A DNA stretch of 64,000 nucleotides. Origin: Rhynchosporium graminicola (lineage: Eukaryota > Ascomycota > Leotiomycetes > Helotiales > Ploettnerulaceae). A program made the position numbers and the translations under genes. A model generated the notes under the pieces. That model was not told where the DNA came from, did not search any database, and saw only the letters and a program-made list of their open reading frames with translations. The DNA lies in NCBI GenBank assembly GCA_900074885.1, contig FJUW01000080.1:62001-126000 (forward strand), written 5' to 3'. Shown here piece by piece: positions 44,406 to 54,831 of the stretch (positions are counted from its first letter, which is position 1; the number at the start of each line of letters is the position of its first letter).

Positions 44406-45712
44406 ATGGATCCTATCACTGCATTTAGCCTGGCTGCTAAAATCCTCGCCTTCGTTGACTGTGCGACGATAGTTGATAACTGAAGCCAACGAGCTCCGCA
44501 AATCACAGAGTGGACTGTCGCAGGAAAATGAAGACGTTGGCTTTAAGCTTACAGATCTTAGCGGTCACGCCAACCCGTTGAAGCAAGGCAACCTTCATAC
44601 TACTGCTACTCCAGAGGATATGCGACTTTGCAAGCTTGCATCGAGGTGTGTTGAATAGTCCGATGGACTATCGCATAGCATAAATAAGCTTCGTGTTCCT
44701 AAACTTGCGAATTTGAAGGGCCTACGCGTCATGGGAAGGCCTTTAGGAGTATGTTAGAAGCGAAGGACCATAAAGCGAATTTGGAAAACTTGGTTCAAAT
44801 TCGCAATGAAATGCAGTTCAATGTGCAAATCTCTCTCAAGTAAATTGATGGTAGTAGCTTCGTGCACAACTCGGACAGTTTTTACACCAGGTCGATTGTC
44901 ATGCAGTTCTTATATCGGCAAGTTACAGACAGCTAACTACTCTTAGGCATACGATTGAACGGATGTCATTCCAGCAGTCGGGGTGGGTCGATCACCTAGA
45001 CGAGCAGGCAAAACATCTTAAGGAGCTGATCAATAGCGGTCAAGACTTATTTCAGCAGAGTCTTGCGCATCAGACCAGAGAAATCAACGACCATACGTCT
45101 TGGAGTTCCCAAATGCAAAGAAAGATTTGAGCAAGGAAATCTACCATACTGGTGCCGAGAATGTGGCTGGTAGAGAGAACGAGCGGAGGCTGAAGGCCAT
45201 GAAAGAAGACGATAAAAGAGAAAATCCGGACAGATAAAGGGAAAACCGTATTCTTGAGCATCTCAGTTTTCAAGGCTTTGACAGAAGATGTGAGGATATC
45301 GAAAATGCGCACGATGTAACCTTCAATTGGATCTTCGAGTATTATAAACTGCTGAGCACGTCAGGCCTAGCTTCAATAAGATTCTAGGTGGGTTGAAGGG
45401 AACGACGAAAGTTTCTTTTGGATACATGGAAAAGCTGGTTGGGGAAAGTCTGTATTGATGAAGTACATCGACAAGGATCCTCGAACACGGAAGGGACTCT
45501 TGAAATGGGCAGGCGATTCGAGCCTCAACAGAGCTTCCTTCTACTTTTGGAGTAGCGAGAACTCACACCAATGCTCCCAGACCGGTCTTCTAAGGACACT
45601 ACTCTACCATTTACTTAACAGGCGCCAAGATTTGATCCGTAAGATATCTCCGATTCTCTGGAGTGACATGGAAATCTTACGAGTAGTGAAGGAGGCTTGC
45701 TCCCTCATGTAA
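44406..45712 (+). pseudogene. NACHT/NLR-like STAND NTPase, decayed
   Basis: Begins MDPITAFSLAAKILAFVDCA, the typical N-terminal start of fungal NLR-like proteins, and hits a stop after 25 codons. Later family blocks lie in changing frames: EANELRKSQSGLSQENED; DHLDEQAKHLKELINSGQ...QQSLAHQTREI near 44990-45080; RILEHLSFQGFDRRCEDIENAH...FNWIFEYY near 45250-45350; then FWIHGKAGWGKSVLMKYI near 45416-45470, an intact Walker A. The last frame ends at 45712 after LLYHLLNRRQDLI, before any Walker B (LDEYD) or repeat domain. At least four frame changes or stops separate blocks, so it cannot make a full protein. Intact relatives act in non-self recognition and programmed cell death. Confidence 0.8.
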
Positions 45713-47092
45713 GATGAGATGGATCTGTCAGGTAATAACATCGCCTGGCAAAGCGATGAGGGAAAAAGTGAAAGAACGGCTTGCGGCTAGGCCATTTCGT
45801 CACCGGCGAAACGCGAGCTTGCAAATTGATGTGTAGAAAGTAAAAGTCAGAGAAGATATGGAGGACTTTCAAGACAGAATAGTCTAATATCATAGAATAA
45901 TCCTAATACCTTTACTGATGCTACCTCCATAAGTGATGAAGCATCCCACTGAAATCAAAAGTTATGTCAATATAGAAAGCCACGAAACAATAATCGTGTT
46001 TAATTATTCACCTCACTGGACGTGAAATAGGTCAGCCTCGATTATCAAATGACATCGAGAACCATAGATCGACGACTAACATGTTTGCCCTAGACTTTTG
46101 CCACAGCTTCAAACCAGGAAACATTTAGGAACTTCGGCTCTGTTCAGTCATATTTCGAGCTGAGCAAGTCAGGGCGAAATTCTCGGAGGAATCGGGATCG
46201 GACTACCACTCTCTTCAACCATATTGTAGCGCAGACTGCACATCAAACCTTGAAAAAAAAATCGGAATCCTCTTCCGATCGAACTGAAAAATTCATCAAC
46301 ACTTCACCTTTAACATCCATAGCCTCTAGAATTTCCTCCCGCAAGAGGCGGAAGATTCTGGACAAGCCGGGAATCCCAGCATCATGTTACATCTCCGACG
46401 CTCGGATCCCCGAAAAATAATTGGCAGACTCGAGGCAGATTGACAAACCCTGTATTTTGGTGCACGGCCCCTTGAAACCCCCTGACAGCGGCTCGGGACA
46501 TGGTCCTAATCTGACGGACGGCTTACCTGACATGTTTAGGATGAGCGGTTTGGGATGAGGATCAGATGTGTCATATTATGAAATCTCATGCGCTTGAAGC
46601 TTGAGAGGAGGTAGGGAAAGCTGTGTGGGAAAATGAGACGAAGAGGAAGCAAGCAGCTGCAAGTGCTTTGAAGGTCGCAGATGAGAAAGTCACAGAAATA
46701 AGAATGGAGTCAGAAGATTGCCGTGAACGTTAATATTGATGAATAAGGTTTTACGTCTCTAAATTTGGAATAAAGTAGAAACCAGTTGAATTAAAGGGCA
46801 AAATAAATCGTTTTGCCTGAACGCCGAGCGGAATGCAATAAAGGTATGTATCCATTCATCGGACTATTAAAGTGCAATCCTCGCATACGAGCCTGTCATA
46901 TATATCTCCACTTGAAAACTCCGCGTCAAGCCTCCCAACGGCGACACCGGAGACCCCCTTACCTATACTTCTACAAATCGTTTGGTGTGAATGGATTGGC
47001 CTTGGTTTAATTTGATGCTGCATCTATGCCTCGAGTGCAGACATTGGCATGGCACCTGATTTGATATTAGAGATGAGAGAAGAGCAGGATCT
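45713..47092. other. Intergenic after the NLR remnant
   Basis: No NLR repeat domain can be traced here. No gene recognised. Confidence 0.5.
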
Positions 47093-48116
47093 TCAGGACG
47101 ACTGACCTGCCATACCGCCGAATGCACCGACACCCTGAGCAGCGTTGGGGAAGGCAGCGACGCCACATAGGCAAGAGCATGCACATGCACCATTGTTCAT
47201 TTGTCCGGTGCCACTAACCATCGATGGAGAATTTTTGTTGGCAGCAGGAGCAGGTGGTGGCGGCGGTGGTGCAGCAGCTGGAGGAGCTGGAGGAGCAGCT
47301 GGAGTTGTGGCTACTGGCTGCCCGCCGACGATTACTGCTGTGGCTCCGGCACCCTTCTGGGCAACGGCCATCTGTTGAAACATGGCTTGGGTCTTGTTGG
47401 CAGTTGGGTTGATAGAGAAGGTCATTCCTTTTCCACAATGGTTACCCTGACGGCAGTAGAACCCTATATGCATGTTAATTTTCTAAACTTAAATCCATGA
47501 TATCGTAATACATACAGAGTGGGGTCGACACGGTGACTTGCATAGCCACTTGGGGAGCTGGGGAGATGGTGTTGTTTGCGTTGGCCATGAATCCAGTGTC
47601 CATTCCACCGGCGAGAGGGTCGCAAGGAGTAGTGAAAGCAGACTGGGTTGCAGTGTGGTTTTGCGAGTGGAACTCGAAGATGACCATATCTCCAATAGCG
47701 GCAACAACCTGGTCTGGTGTGTAAACAAGTCCACCTGCTCCTCCAACGACGACCCAAAAGGATGTTAGTTGAGCAATTCTTGTCCTCTACGAAAAATGAC
47801 TTACAGTATGGGTGGCAACTGCTGCTGGTGGAGCTAGAGCCATGGTGGAAGTTACAGTCTGGGTTTGTGCGTTGTTTCCAGCGTTGATCCAGATGATGAT
47901 AACCTCGGTGACCTGTGCCTTTCCACCTGCCGAACCGCCCTCGTGGACGATTTGCTTTGGTGCTTCGACCTTTGCTGGAGCGGCTTGTGCTTCCCCGTGA
48001 TTTGTTCGTACGCTCAAGTCGGAATCGACTGCTCTTCGTGGCACCAGATCTGCATGGAGCGATCCGGCCAACGCCAAAGGCGTGGCGCAAAGTGCTGTGA
48101 TGGCGGAGAATCTCAT
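47093..48116 (-). CDS. Secreted cupredoxin-like (serine-rich extracellular) protein; damaged first intron
   Basis: Exons on the minus strand: 48116-47805, 47753-47516, 47463-47093; phases close to 306 aa. Signal peptide MRFSAITALCATPLALAG, then a linker. The cupredoxin domain spans about residues 68-185: HTVVVGGAGGLVYTPDQVVAAIGDMVIFEFHSQNHTATQSAF...PCDPL...WFYCRQGNHCGKGM, with blue-copper-like His, Cys and Met. A Pro/Ala-rich linker (APPPPPPAPA) and Cys-containing tail (ACACSCLCG) follow. Intron 1 (47754-47804) has a perfect GTAAGT donor and a CAACTAAC branch site but ends in TTTTGG, not AG; the next AGs give the wrong frame. Intron 2 (47464-47515) is normal. Either a rare non-AG acceptor or a recent inactivating change. 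Copper binding is not certain. Confidence 0.8.
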
Positions 48117-49351
48117 GATGGATATATTAGATAGAGTTGACTATTTGGTCGTTAAATGGAGGTATTGCAAGGATGAAAACCGCACGGCGGAAGAGCTAAA
48201 CTATCAAAGTTGTCGTGGCTGAAAAGTGATCGTGCGTGAGGAAGATACAACAATTAGCCAGATGGCGAGTGCCTGCTCGTGATGATAGAAACGGAAAGTT
48301 GAAATGAGAACTAAGTGAAAGAATGTGTTCACGGCAAAGACGAATGAATAAGAGGACAGAAAAAGTACAACCTCGGGAACATGAGGGTATTAAACCAAGC
48401 ACGAAATTGGTCCCAAGGATGGAAAGAGCACTAGCAATCCTCATGGGGGCGGTCCGCTATCCACTGCAGGAAAGCCTGGCGCGAAACAGACCGGAGCGCA
48501 ACTCACCCGGGCATGGAGCCATTCAAACGGCATTGTGCTTGGGACGGATCTGATATGTGATCCCGAGACAACTTTTTTTGTGAAGCATTAGCGACTTGAA
48601 CCAGTGCTGTTGGGATGGCAGGTCATCCAGAGCACGGATTGCACGGTGGTGAAGGTGGTCGTCGAGAAGCAACCCTCGGACGCGGAAGTGTTTTAGAGTT
48701 GGATGCGACGTCTCAAAACAAGGATTAACCGAGCACGCCAACGTCTCGAAAAAGAAAAGGGCCACAACATCAGATCAAGGTTAAACTGCGGGTTGGCGCG
48801 ATAAGTTTAGAATGATCCGGGATTTCTGATTTTTGAACTGCCATCCCAAGTTATCCTAAGTTCCTAAGAGTATTGGCAGTCAGGAGTGGAAGAGCATGGA
48901 AAACTATTGATAGGAGGTCATCGCTGCATTTGCGCAGCCCGAGAAATCACCCAAACAGCCAAGCGCTCAATGTTTGCTAGAATCCTTCATACAGTTAATA
49001 AGCAATGGTGGTGGTTGATCTTCTGTTGATCTATTCATTTGCTTGAATTGAGTTTGAGAGCTGTCAAGCTGTCAACGAAAAAGACTTCGTCCGGTCTCAT
49101 AGCCAAGACCTGCGGGAGGGGTCAAACATGAGGCTGAGCGTTCTCGCGCTTAACCGAAATGAACATGAAACGGCGCGCATACTTTTGATCTGGGGGCACC
49201 CACCATTTTGTGCTGTCCATATCCCCATGTCTTTCAACTTCTGACACCTGCCAGGCACAGACACCTCCAGATCCTTACTGTGATCGGATGACCAAAACTG
49301 CCACTGTCACAGAGACCTTACTCAAATCTGAAGATAGACTAACAAGAAATC
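48117..49351. other. Intergenic (~1.2 kb)
   Basis: Promoter side of the cupredoxin-like gene and 3' flank of the SMN gene. No other gene seen. Confidence 0.5.
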
Positions 49352-50051
49352 TCACTTGGCAACCTTATTTCCCTGAGCAGCTATCTGCTTTCCTTCGTGC
49401 AAGCCAGTGTAATATCCAGCATAGTACCAAGACATCAATAGGTTTTTAAGCCCTTCATCATGGACTGTTGAAGTTAGCGAATGTAAGGCAAATCCTATGG
49501 ATCCCACGAATGCTTGAATTTGTCTCACCTTGGCCGATCAAATGCTGGGGCAGAGCTGGCGATCCGTTTGAGCCCTCACGTTGCCTCTCTACCTAAAGCC
49601 AGACAAAAGTTAGCACTAGCTCGCCAGGTTTCGAGATTCTGTATTTTTGGCTCCTTCTGGAACAGAACTGCTTACCGGATCGTTCTCGTCATGAGAAGTG
49701 ATGTCGGTATCAGCTGTTCCTCCGGTTGCCTTCTTCTTGGCCCGCGGATCATCCTCGTCGGATTTGGAATGCACGTTTTTGCCCCTGGTAGGACCTTGAG
49801 TATTGTGTGCACGTGTTATTTCCTAGGTGACTTACGTTTGACCATTATCGCTCTCATCGCTCTCTGCGATATCTGCGGTATCTTCTCCTCGAGCCTGTAT
49901 GCTGTGGTATTTCTGCGACATGATCAGTTTTCCTGAACAAACACCCAGGACAGCTTCTTACCTTGTACTCTCCGAGTGCATCGTTCCAAGAGTTCTGGAG
50001 AGACGAATCATCCCATATTTGAGCGTGCGAAGCGTTACTATCGGAGGCCAT
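49352..50051 (-). CDS. SMN1: Survival motor neuron (SMN) homologue
   Basis: Five small exons on the minus strand: 50051-49962, 49912-49836, 49784-49676, 49592-49529, 49464-49352; phases close to 150 aa. The N-terminus contains IWDDSSLQNSWNDALGEYK then KYHSIQARGE, the Gemin2-binding helix of SMN proteins. The C-terminus contains LKNLLMSWYYAGYYTGLHEG, the YG-box that oligomerises SMN. The Tudor domain of animal SMN is absent, as in S. pombe Smn1, and the linker is short and charged (SDEDDPRAKKK). Role: cytoplasmic/nuclear assembly of Sm rings on snRNAs. Acceptor choice for intron 2 (CCAG at 49785) is fixed by frame. With SNU66 at the window start, this is the second splicing-related gene here. 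Both hallmark motifs make this secure despite the small size. Confidence 0.93.
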
Positions 50052-50588
50052 ATTTCGACCTGTCCCAAGTCGTGTAATTAGACTTCGATGTCTGCAGTTG
50101 ATCGCGTTAGCTTGGTGGCCACGACGAGAACTTTAGCTTGATCGTAAGCGAAATTCAATTCCAACGTCAGGTGCGTCCTCTGTTACTACCCTACCATCGA
50201 AGCCCAAGACGGACCAGTCAAGACGCAAAGGTTCTCTCTAGACTATGGACTGAGTACGAACAATTCGAATATCATTTCTCAGTCCGAAAATCAGTATTTA
50301 CGTTCTTCAGGAAGGTCACGTGTTGCAATATGCGAAGATGTCGATGCATTAGTTCTCGAAGCCAATGAATATGTATCAATGTATGTCCTTCCAAATGTGG
50401 AATGTTCTATCACTGGAATTCAGATCTCGTAGAATAATCTCGTTTATTCTACACTTTGTTGACAAGACCCTCCTCCAAAATCCACGCCTTCATCTGCATT
50501 CCTGTCTACTCCCATAACTCTGCCATCAGGCTTGTCATCCTTAGACTTTGCCGTCCTAAATTCAAAGGTACCTACCTACAGGCTAGTA
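50052..50588. other. Intergenic
   Basis: 5' side of the SMN gene and the region where the truncated SDR tail would have been. Nothing else. Confidence 0.4.
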
Positions 50589-51444
50589 TTAATCTCCACT
50601 CGCTACTTCGTTGGCCGTTCCAGGCCAAAGCTGGCTGAGAGATCCTTCTTTCGGAGTCTTCAAGCCGCCTGGCGCAAGTGGCTTCCTTGATATTGCAGTA
50701 GCCTTGATCCAGCCTGGTGTCATCGGAGTATCGCACACTCCTGGAAGCACTGCGACAAATTTGATAGTAGGAAAGCGTAGAGCCAGTTCCACAGTGTATA
50801 GCAAGTTCGCTAGTTTAGACCGGGCATACCGACGCCATGAATCCTTCCCACCTAATGAGCTAAAAATTGACAGATTGAGCTGCGTGGTGCGTAGGTCTCT
50901 GAGAATGATGCCTTCGGATGCGTGAAAACGGTACTCATCAGACGATGCGATGACAACCCGAACGTCGGTTTGGTAGGTTGCCGTATTGAGTAGGGTTGAA
51001 AGATGGTGCTTAATGAGTAGACCGTGTCGAAGATGATTTACACCAAAGTGTACTTCATATGCGTCCGAACCCGGAGGAGCGCCCAGAATACCAGCATTGC
51101 AGAATAACAAATCAAGGCGATCTGTACTGGAGACTGTCTGCTTTGCTGCCTTGTTTACAGAGGCAAGCGAGCCTAAATCGCACTCAACGAAAGTGGGTCA
51201 ATGAGAGGTGATAGCTCCTTAATGTCGTCAAATGACTGATTCCGTAGACTTTGCATTTCGAGCGGCAATGAAGATGCGCTTTGGGTTGTGCTTTGCTAAG
51301 GACAAACAGGGCTCTTCCCCTAATCCAGCATTATTTGTCAATGTTAACCAGAAGCAAAGAGAAGGGTCTTTGAGGGAACTTACCATCTGTTACAAGGATG
51401 ACCCGTCCGGGGAGGTCAGGTATATCGACGTCTGGGTTAAACAT
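50589..51444 (-). pseudogene. Short-chain dehydrogenase/reductase (retinol dehydrogenase-like), decayed
   Basis: Starts MFNPDVDIPDLPGRVILVTDG (51444-51384), then an intron with a weak acceptor (51320-51383), LSLAKHNPKRIFIAARNAKSTESVI and an in-frame TGA (51228-51230). The expected DDIKELSPLID and TFVECDLGSLASVNKA follow in shifted frames (one extra and one missing base between 51195 and 51232). From there the frame is open: DLLFCNAGILGAP, the active-site YARSK (Tyr-x3-Lys), PGVCDTPMT, ending early at SGD-stop (50589). The glycine-rich cofactor motif is lost: TDGEEPC stands where TGGxxGLG belongs, although AGLG can be read inside the intron. Multiple independent lesions make it a pseudogene. 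Confidence 0.75.
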
Positions 51445-52318
51445 TCTCTACGAATGGAGGTCCAAGAAGAAGTGCGGTTAGTACCTTGTTTTTTATACGA
51501 AATGATACGAAAGTAAAGGGTATAAAGATAGGAGACACCTCTGACTGAAGCCTGAAAGAGCGAGTGGAGGAGAGTCTTTGTTTTTATTCTCCTCATGGTG
51601 TAATTCAGGATTCCGGCGCTGTGACTACGCTCCGAAATTCCGAATTATTTGTTAGTGGAGGATAGGGCGAGGAGATTGTGGAAAATAATGTTGAAAATAT
51701 ACGGAAAATATTACGCCATAGAGTAACATTGTGAACATGAGAGAGTGTGGTTCTATCGCTCTTCGTTGCATTCATACCTGGCTATAGTGTTGAAGGCTTC
51801 CATATAGAAGCACAGATCCTGAGAGACCCAGAGTGTAGCTGTCTTCGAATACTGTTACCTCTGACTGCCTAGATATACATGTAGCACACACGAGAGCGAT
51901 GACGAGAAACATTACTTCTTCCGCAGGTGCTTTGAAGCTTGCTGGTTGGAAATGATAAATTCAGTACGATTCTCTTCTCACATACTTCGATTCATGACAG
52001 CTTCATGACTCTCAATGATCTCGGCCTACACCAGAGTATTAGATATCTTACAATCGGTTCCCAACTTTGTAACACCTAGGTATTTCTTTGGCAAATTCGT
52101 AGAACAAATCGTGATCTTGAGCAGGATATGAACTTAATCAGCCTATGGGTCAACACAGAGACCGAGGGGTCTCGGAATTGGCGCTAACGCTATTGCTTCA
52201 CCGCCCGCAGGCTGGTGGTTGTACTGCCACTTTGAATTTATCGCTAGGAAAAAGTTTCCCAAAGCTCCAGATCGCCAACCACACACAACCATCTTCGGTC
52301 ATTGAACGACTCTGTACA
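51445..52318. other. Intergenic
   Basis: Promoter side of the NOP15-like gene. No repeats or RNA genes recognised. Confidence 0.5.
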
Positions 52319-54058
52319 ATGGCAAAGGATACCCAAACCAAGAAGCGGAAGGGTAATTCCACCATGCCTGACTTCATTCCCATGCTAATTCTAGATAGCT
52401 TCAGTTTCTGAAGTCGAGGCTGAAAAGGTCAAGAAGGTGGAAAATGTTGTCGCACCACCTAGCACCGAGGCTGCCCCAGCAAAGAAGCGCAAAGGTATAA
52501 CTCACATCAATCTAAATCCGTGTTGCCAATTTCTAATATCTTGACAGCAACTGAGGATGCAGCTCCTGTGAAAGTGAAGAAGACCAAGATACCTAAAGAC
52601 GTCGACGAAGTAAAAACCTCTTCTGCACCCAAAAAAGCTTCCAAGACAACCACCAGTGCAGCAACAACTCCGAAGGACGCAGGAAAGAGTGAAACGGAGC
52701 TGTCAACCGCTGTGAAGAAGCCTATCGTTCCCAAATCCAAGACGAGCTCAGCAGCTTCCAAGAAGGAGAAGGTTGCCAAAGCCCCGAAGCCAGAGATCAA
52801 GGTTGATGAGGAGATCGACTCGGGACTTGAGGACGAGGACAAGGAGATGGACGAAGACTCGGAGTCGGAGCTTGATGAGAAGGCCGTGGACATATTGAAG
52901 GGGTTCGAGAGCGACGGAGATGACGAGGAGATCGCAGATGGACTCCCCGAAGGTGCTGAGGTTCCTCTTCGTAAGCAGCTCAGCAAGAGCCAGGAAAAGA
53001 AATTGAAGAAGATCAAGGAAGCCGCAGTAGTATCTGATAAGCCCGGTGTTGTCTACGTTGGTCGCATTCCCCACGGTTTCTACGAGAACGAGATGAAGGC
53101 CTACTTCAAGCAATTCGGAAACATCCTCAAGCTCCGATTGTCCCGCAACAAGAAGTCAGGTGCCAGCAAGCACTTTGCATGGATCCAATTCGAATCTGCT
53201 GATGTTGCCGATATCGTGGCTAAGACTATGGATAACTACATGATGTTTAGTCACTTGTTGAAGGTCAAGCTCATCCCAGATGATCAGGTTAACCCCGACT
53301 GGTTCAAGGGCGCCAACAAGCGATTCAAGCGGGTACCCTGGAACAAGATGGAAGGCCGTAAGCTTGAGCAACCCAAGTCCGAGGGAGATTGGAACGCAAA
53401 GAATGACCTAGAGAACAAGAAGCGCGAGAAGAAGGCCGCAAAGCTGAAGGAGATTGGCTACGAGTTTACGGCTCCGAAGCTCAAGTCTGCTACTGGTGTT
53501 GCAAAGCCAAAGGCACCTGAGGAGTTGGCCAACGGTGAGGGTGAGGTTAAGCCTGTCGATGCTACACCTGCTACTGAGAAGGTCACCAAGTCGAAGAAGC
53601 AAGGCAAGAAGGGCAAGAACATCGAACACCCTGCCGCCAAGGACCTAGTTTCACAAGCCGACAACAAGGCAAAGAACGCATCTGTGACCTTGCCTCCATC
53701 AAAGGAAGATGTCGAGGAATCTATCGATGCCCTCATCGAAGAGGTTGCCGTTAAGCCAAAGAAGGGCAAGAAGGCCAAGACCGTCAAGGAGGTTGAAGTC
53801 GTCGAGGCTGTCGAGAAGACTGCTGCTGTCATCGAGGAGGCCAAGCCAGTGAAGGAGAAGAAGGTTAAGAAGACAAAGGTCGTTGAGACTTCCGAAGATC
53901 CGATCACTGAGACCACCGTCCCAGCTCCAGAGAAGAAGCTCAAGACTAAGAAGTCAAAGACGTCTCTGGTTGAGACGGTCACTCCTGTCGTCGCTCCCGA
54001 GGAGGCGGTCGCAGTCGCGAAGGCCAAGAACAGCAAGAAGAGAAAAGCTTCTTCTTGA
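52319..54058 (+). CDS. NOP15: Nucleolar RRM protein, NOP15/NIFK-like ribosome biogenesis factor
   Basis: Exons 52319-52352, 52399-52494, 52548-54058 (introns of 46 and 53 nt) give 546 aa. The N-terminal ~205 residues are Lys/Glu/Ser-rich with KKRK-type nuclear signals and an acidic stretch (LEDEDKEMDEDSESELDE). One RRM lies at about 209-285: VVYVGRIPHGFYENEMKAYF (RNP2), HFAWIQFES (RNP1). It is followed by the family's WFKGANKRFKRVPWNKMEG, where yeast Nop15 and human NIFK also carry a conserved basic segment. The C-terminus is long, with repeated KKxKK and EEVAVKPKKGKK-type motifs. Role: pre-60S assembly and ITS2 processing in the nucleolus. Two introns within the first 180 nt each end just after a KRK(G) codon, so skipping would remove basic modules. 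Confidence 0.9.
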
Positions 54059-54831
54059 GCAATCTTTGTTTGCTGGACTTTCTACACCTTGCGTTCTGTG
54101 GCATGAATCTCTCATTCGGGTTTGTTAGGAGGGCGTAATTGGAGTTTCCCTTTGCAGTTGATGAATTGATCCTATGATTGAGCATACACGCATGATAGAT
54201 TATGGACACGTAGCTAGCTAACATGCGTACTTTGTCCGAATACAAAAGACTGTCAAACATATCATTGACGCTTTATATAATGTGATAGCTGCTGGGAGCT
54301 GTGTGACTGAATAGACTTCTACAAACTGATTTTCGTGTCTAACGTGCCCCCCCCCACCCACAGGAGTACTGACAGTTGTACCTCATCCTGACATGAAGAG
54401 GCACTCTAGCAGACTCAGAAGGGACCTAAAGCTGACTCCCTCCAGTCTGATCTCGTAGCTACCATCGTCAATCCGGATCCCATCTGAAGGTCCTCTCGTC
54501 TTGCTTGGCTAGCAGATCCATCATGTCGTTGCCCGTCCCCAAGGTCGGAAGGAGGACAAAGTGCGTTAACTGATCGTACCTCACTGACATGCTGGCTACT
54601 ATGTTGTAATGAAATCTAAATCCCAGGTCTAGTGATCAATTGAATGTATTGACTATCCATTCTTGACACGCTAAGGCTGTCCAGTAAACGCGACCAGATC
54701 CTCGCGCAAGAGATGTCATACTATGTAGCTAGCAAGGACAAGTAAAGCACAAGATGCGAACCAACCAGTATCTCGTATGATCATAATATCGTTATCCTAA
54801 ATTCTATACTAACTCTCACCGACCCATCTAA
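54059..54831. other. Intergenic between convergent genes
   Basis: Contains a poly-C run near 54345-54355. Otherwise nothing specific. Confidence 0.5.

Noticed and set aside
47464..48090. 208-codon frame overlapping the cupredoxin-like gene
   Set aside because: Same strand, different frame, Arg/His/Ser-rich shadow; it runs through the real exons and introns. The cupredoxin frame has the signal peptide and domain.
53458..54036. 192-codon antisense frame over the NOP15-like gene
   Set aside because: Mirror of a Lys/Glu/Val-rich coding region; hydrophobic by complementarity only.
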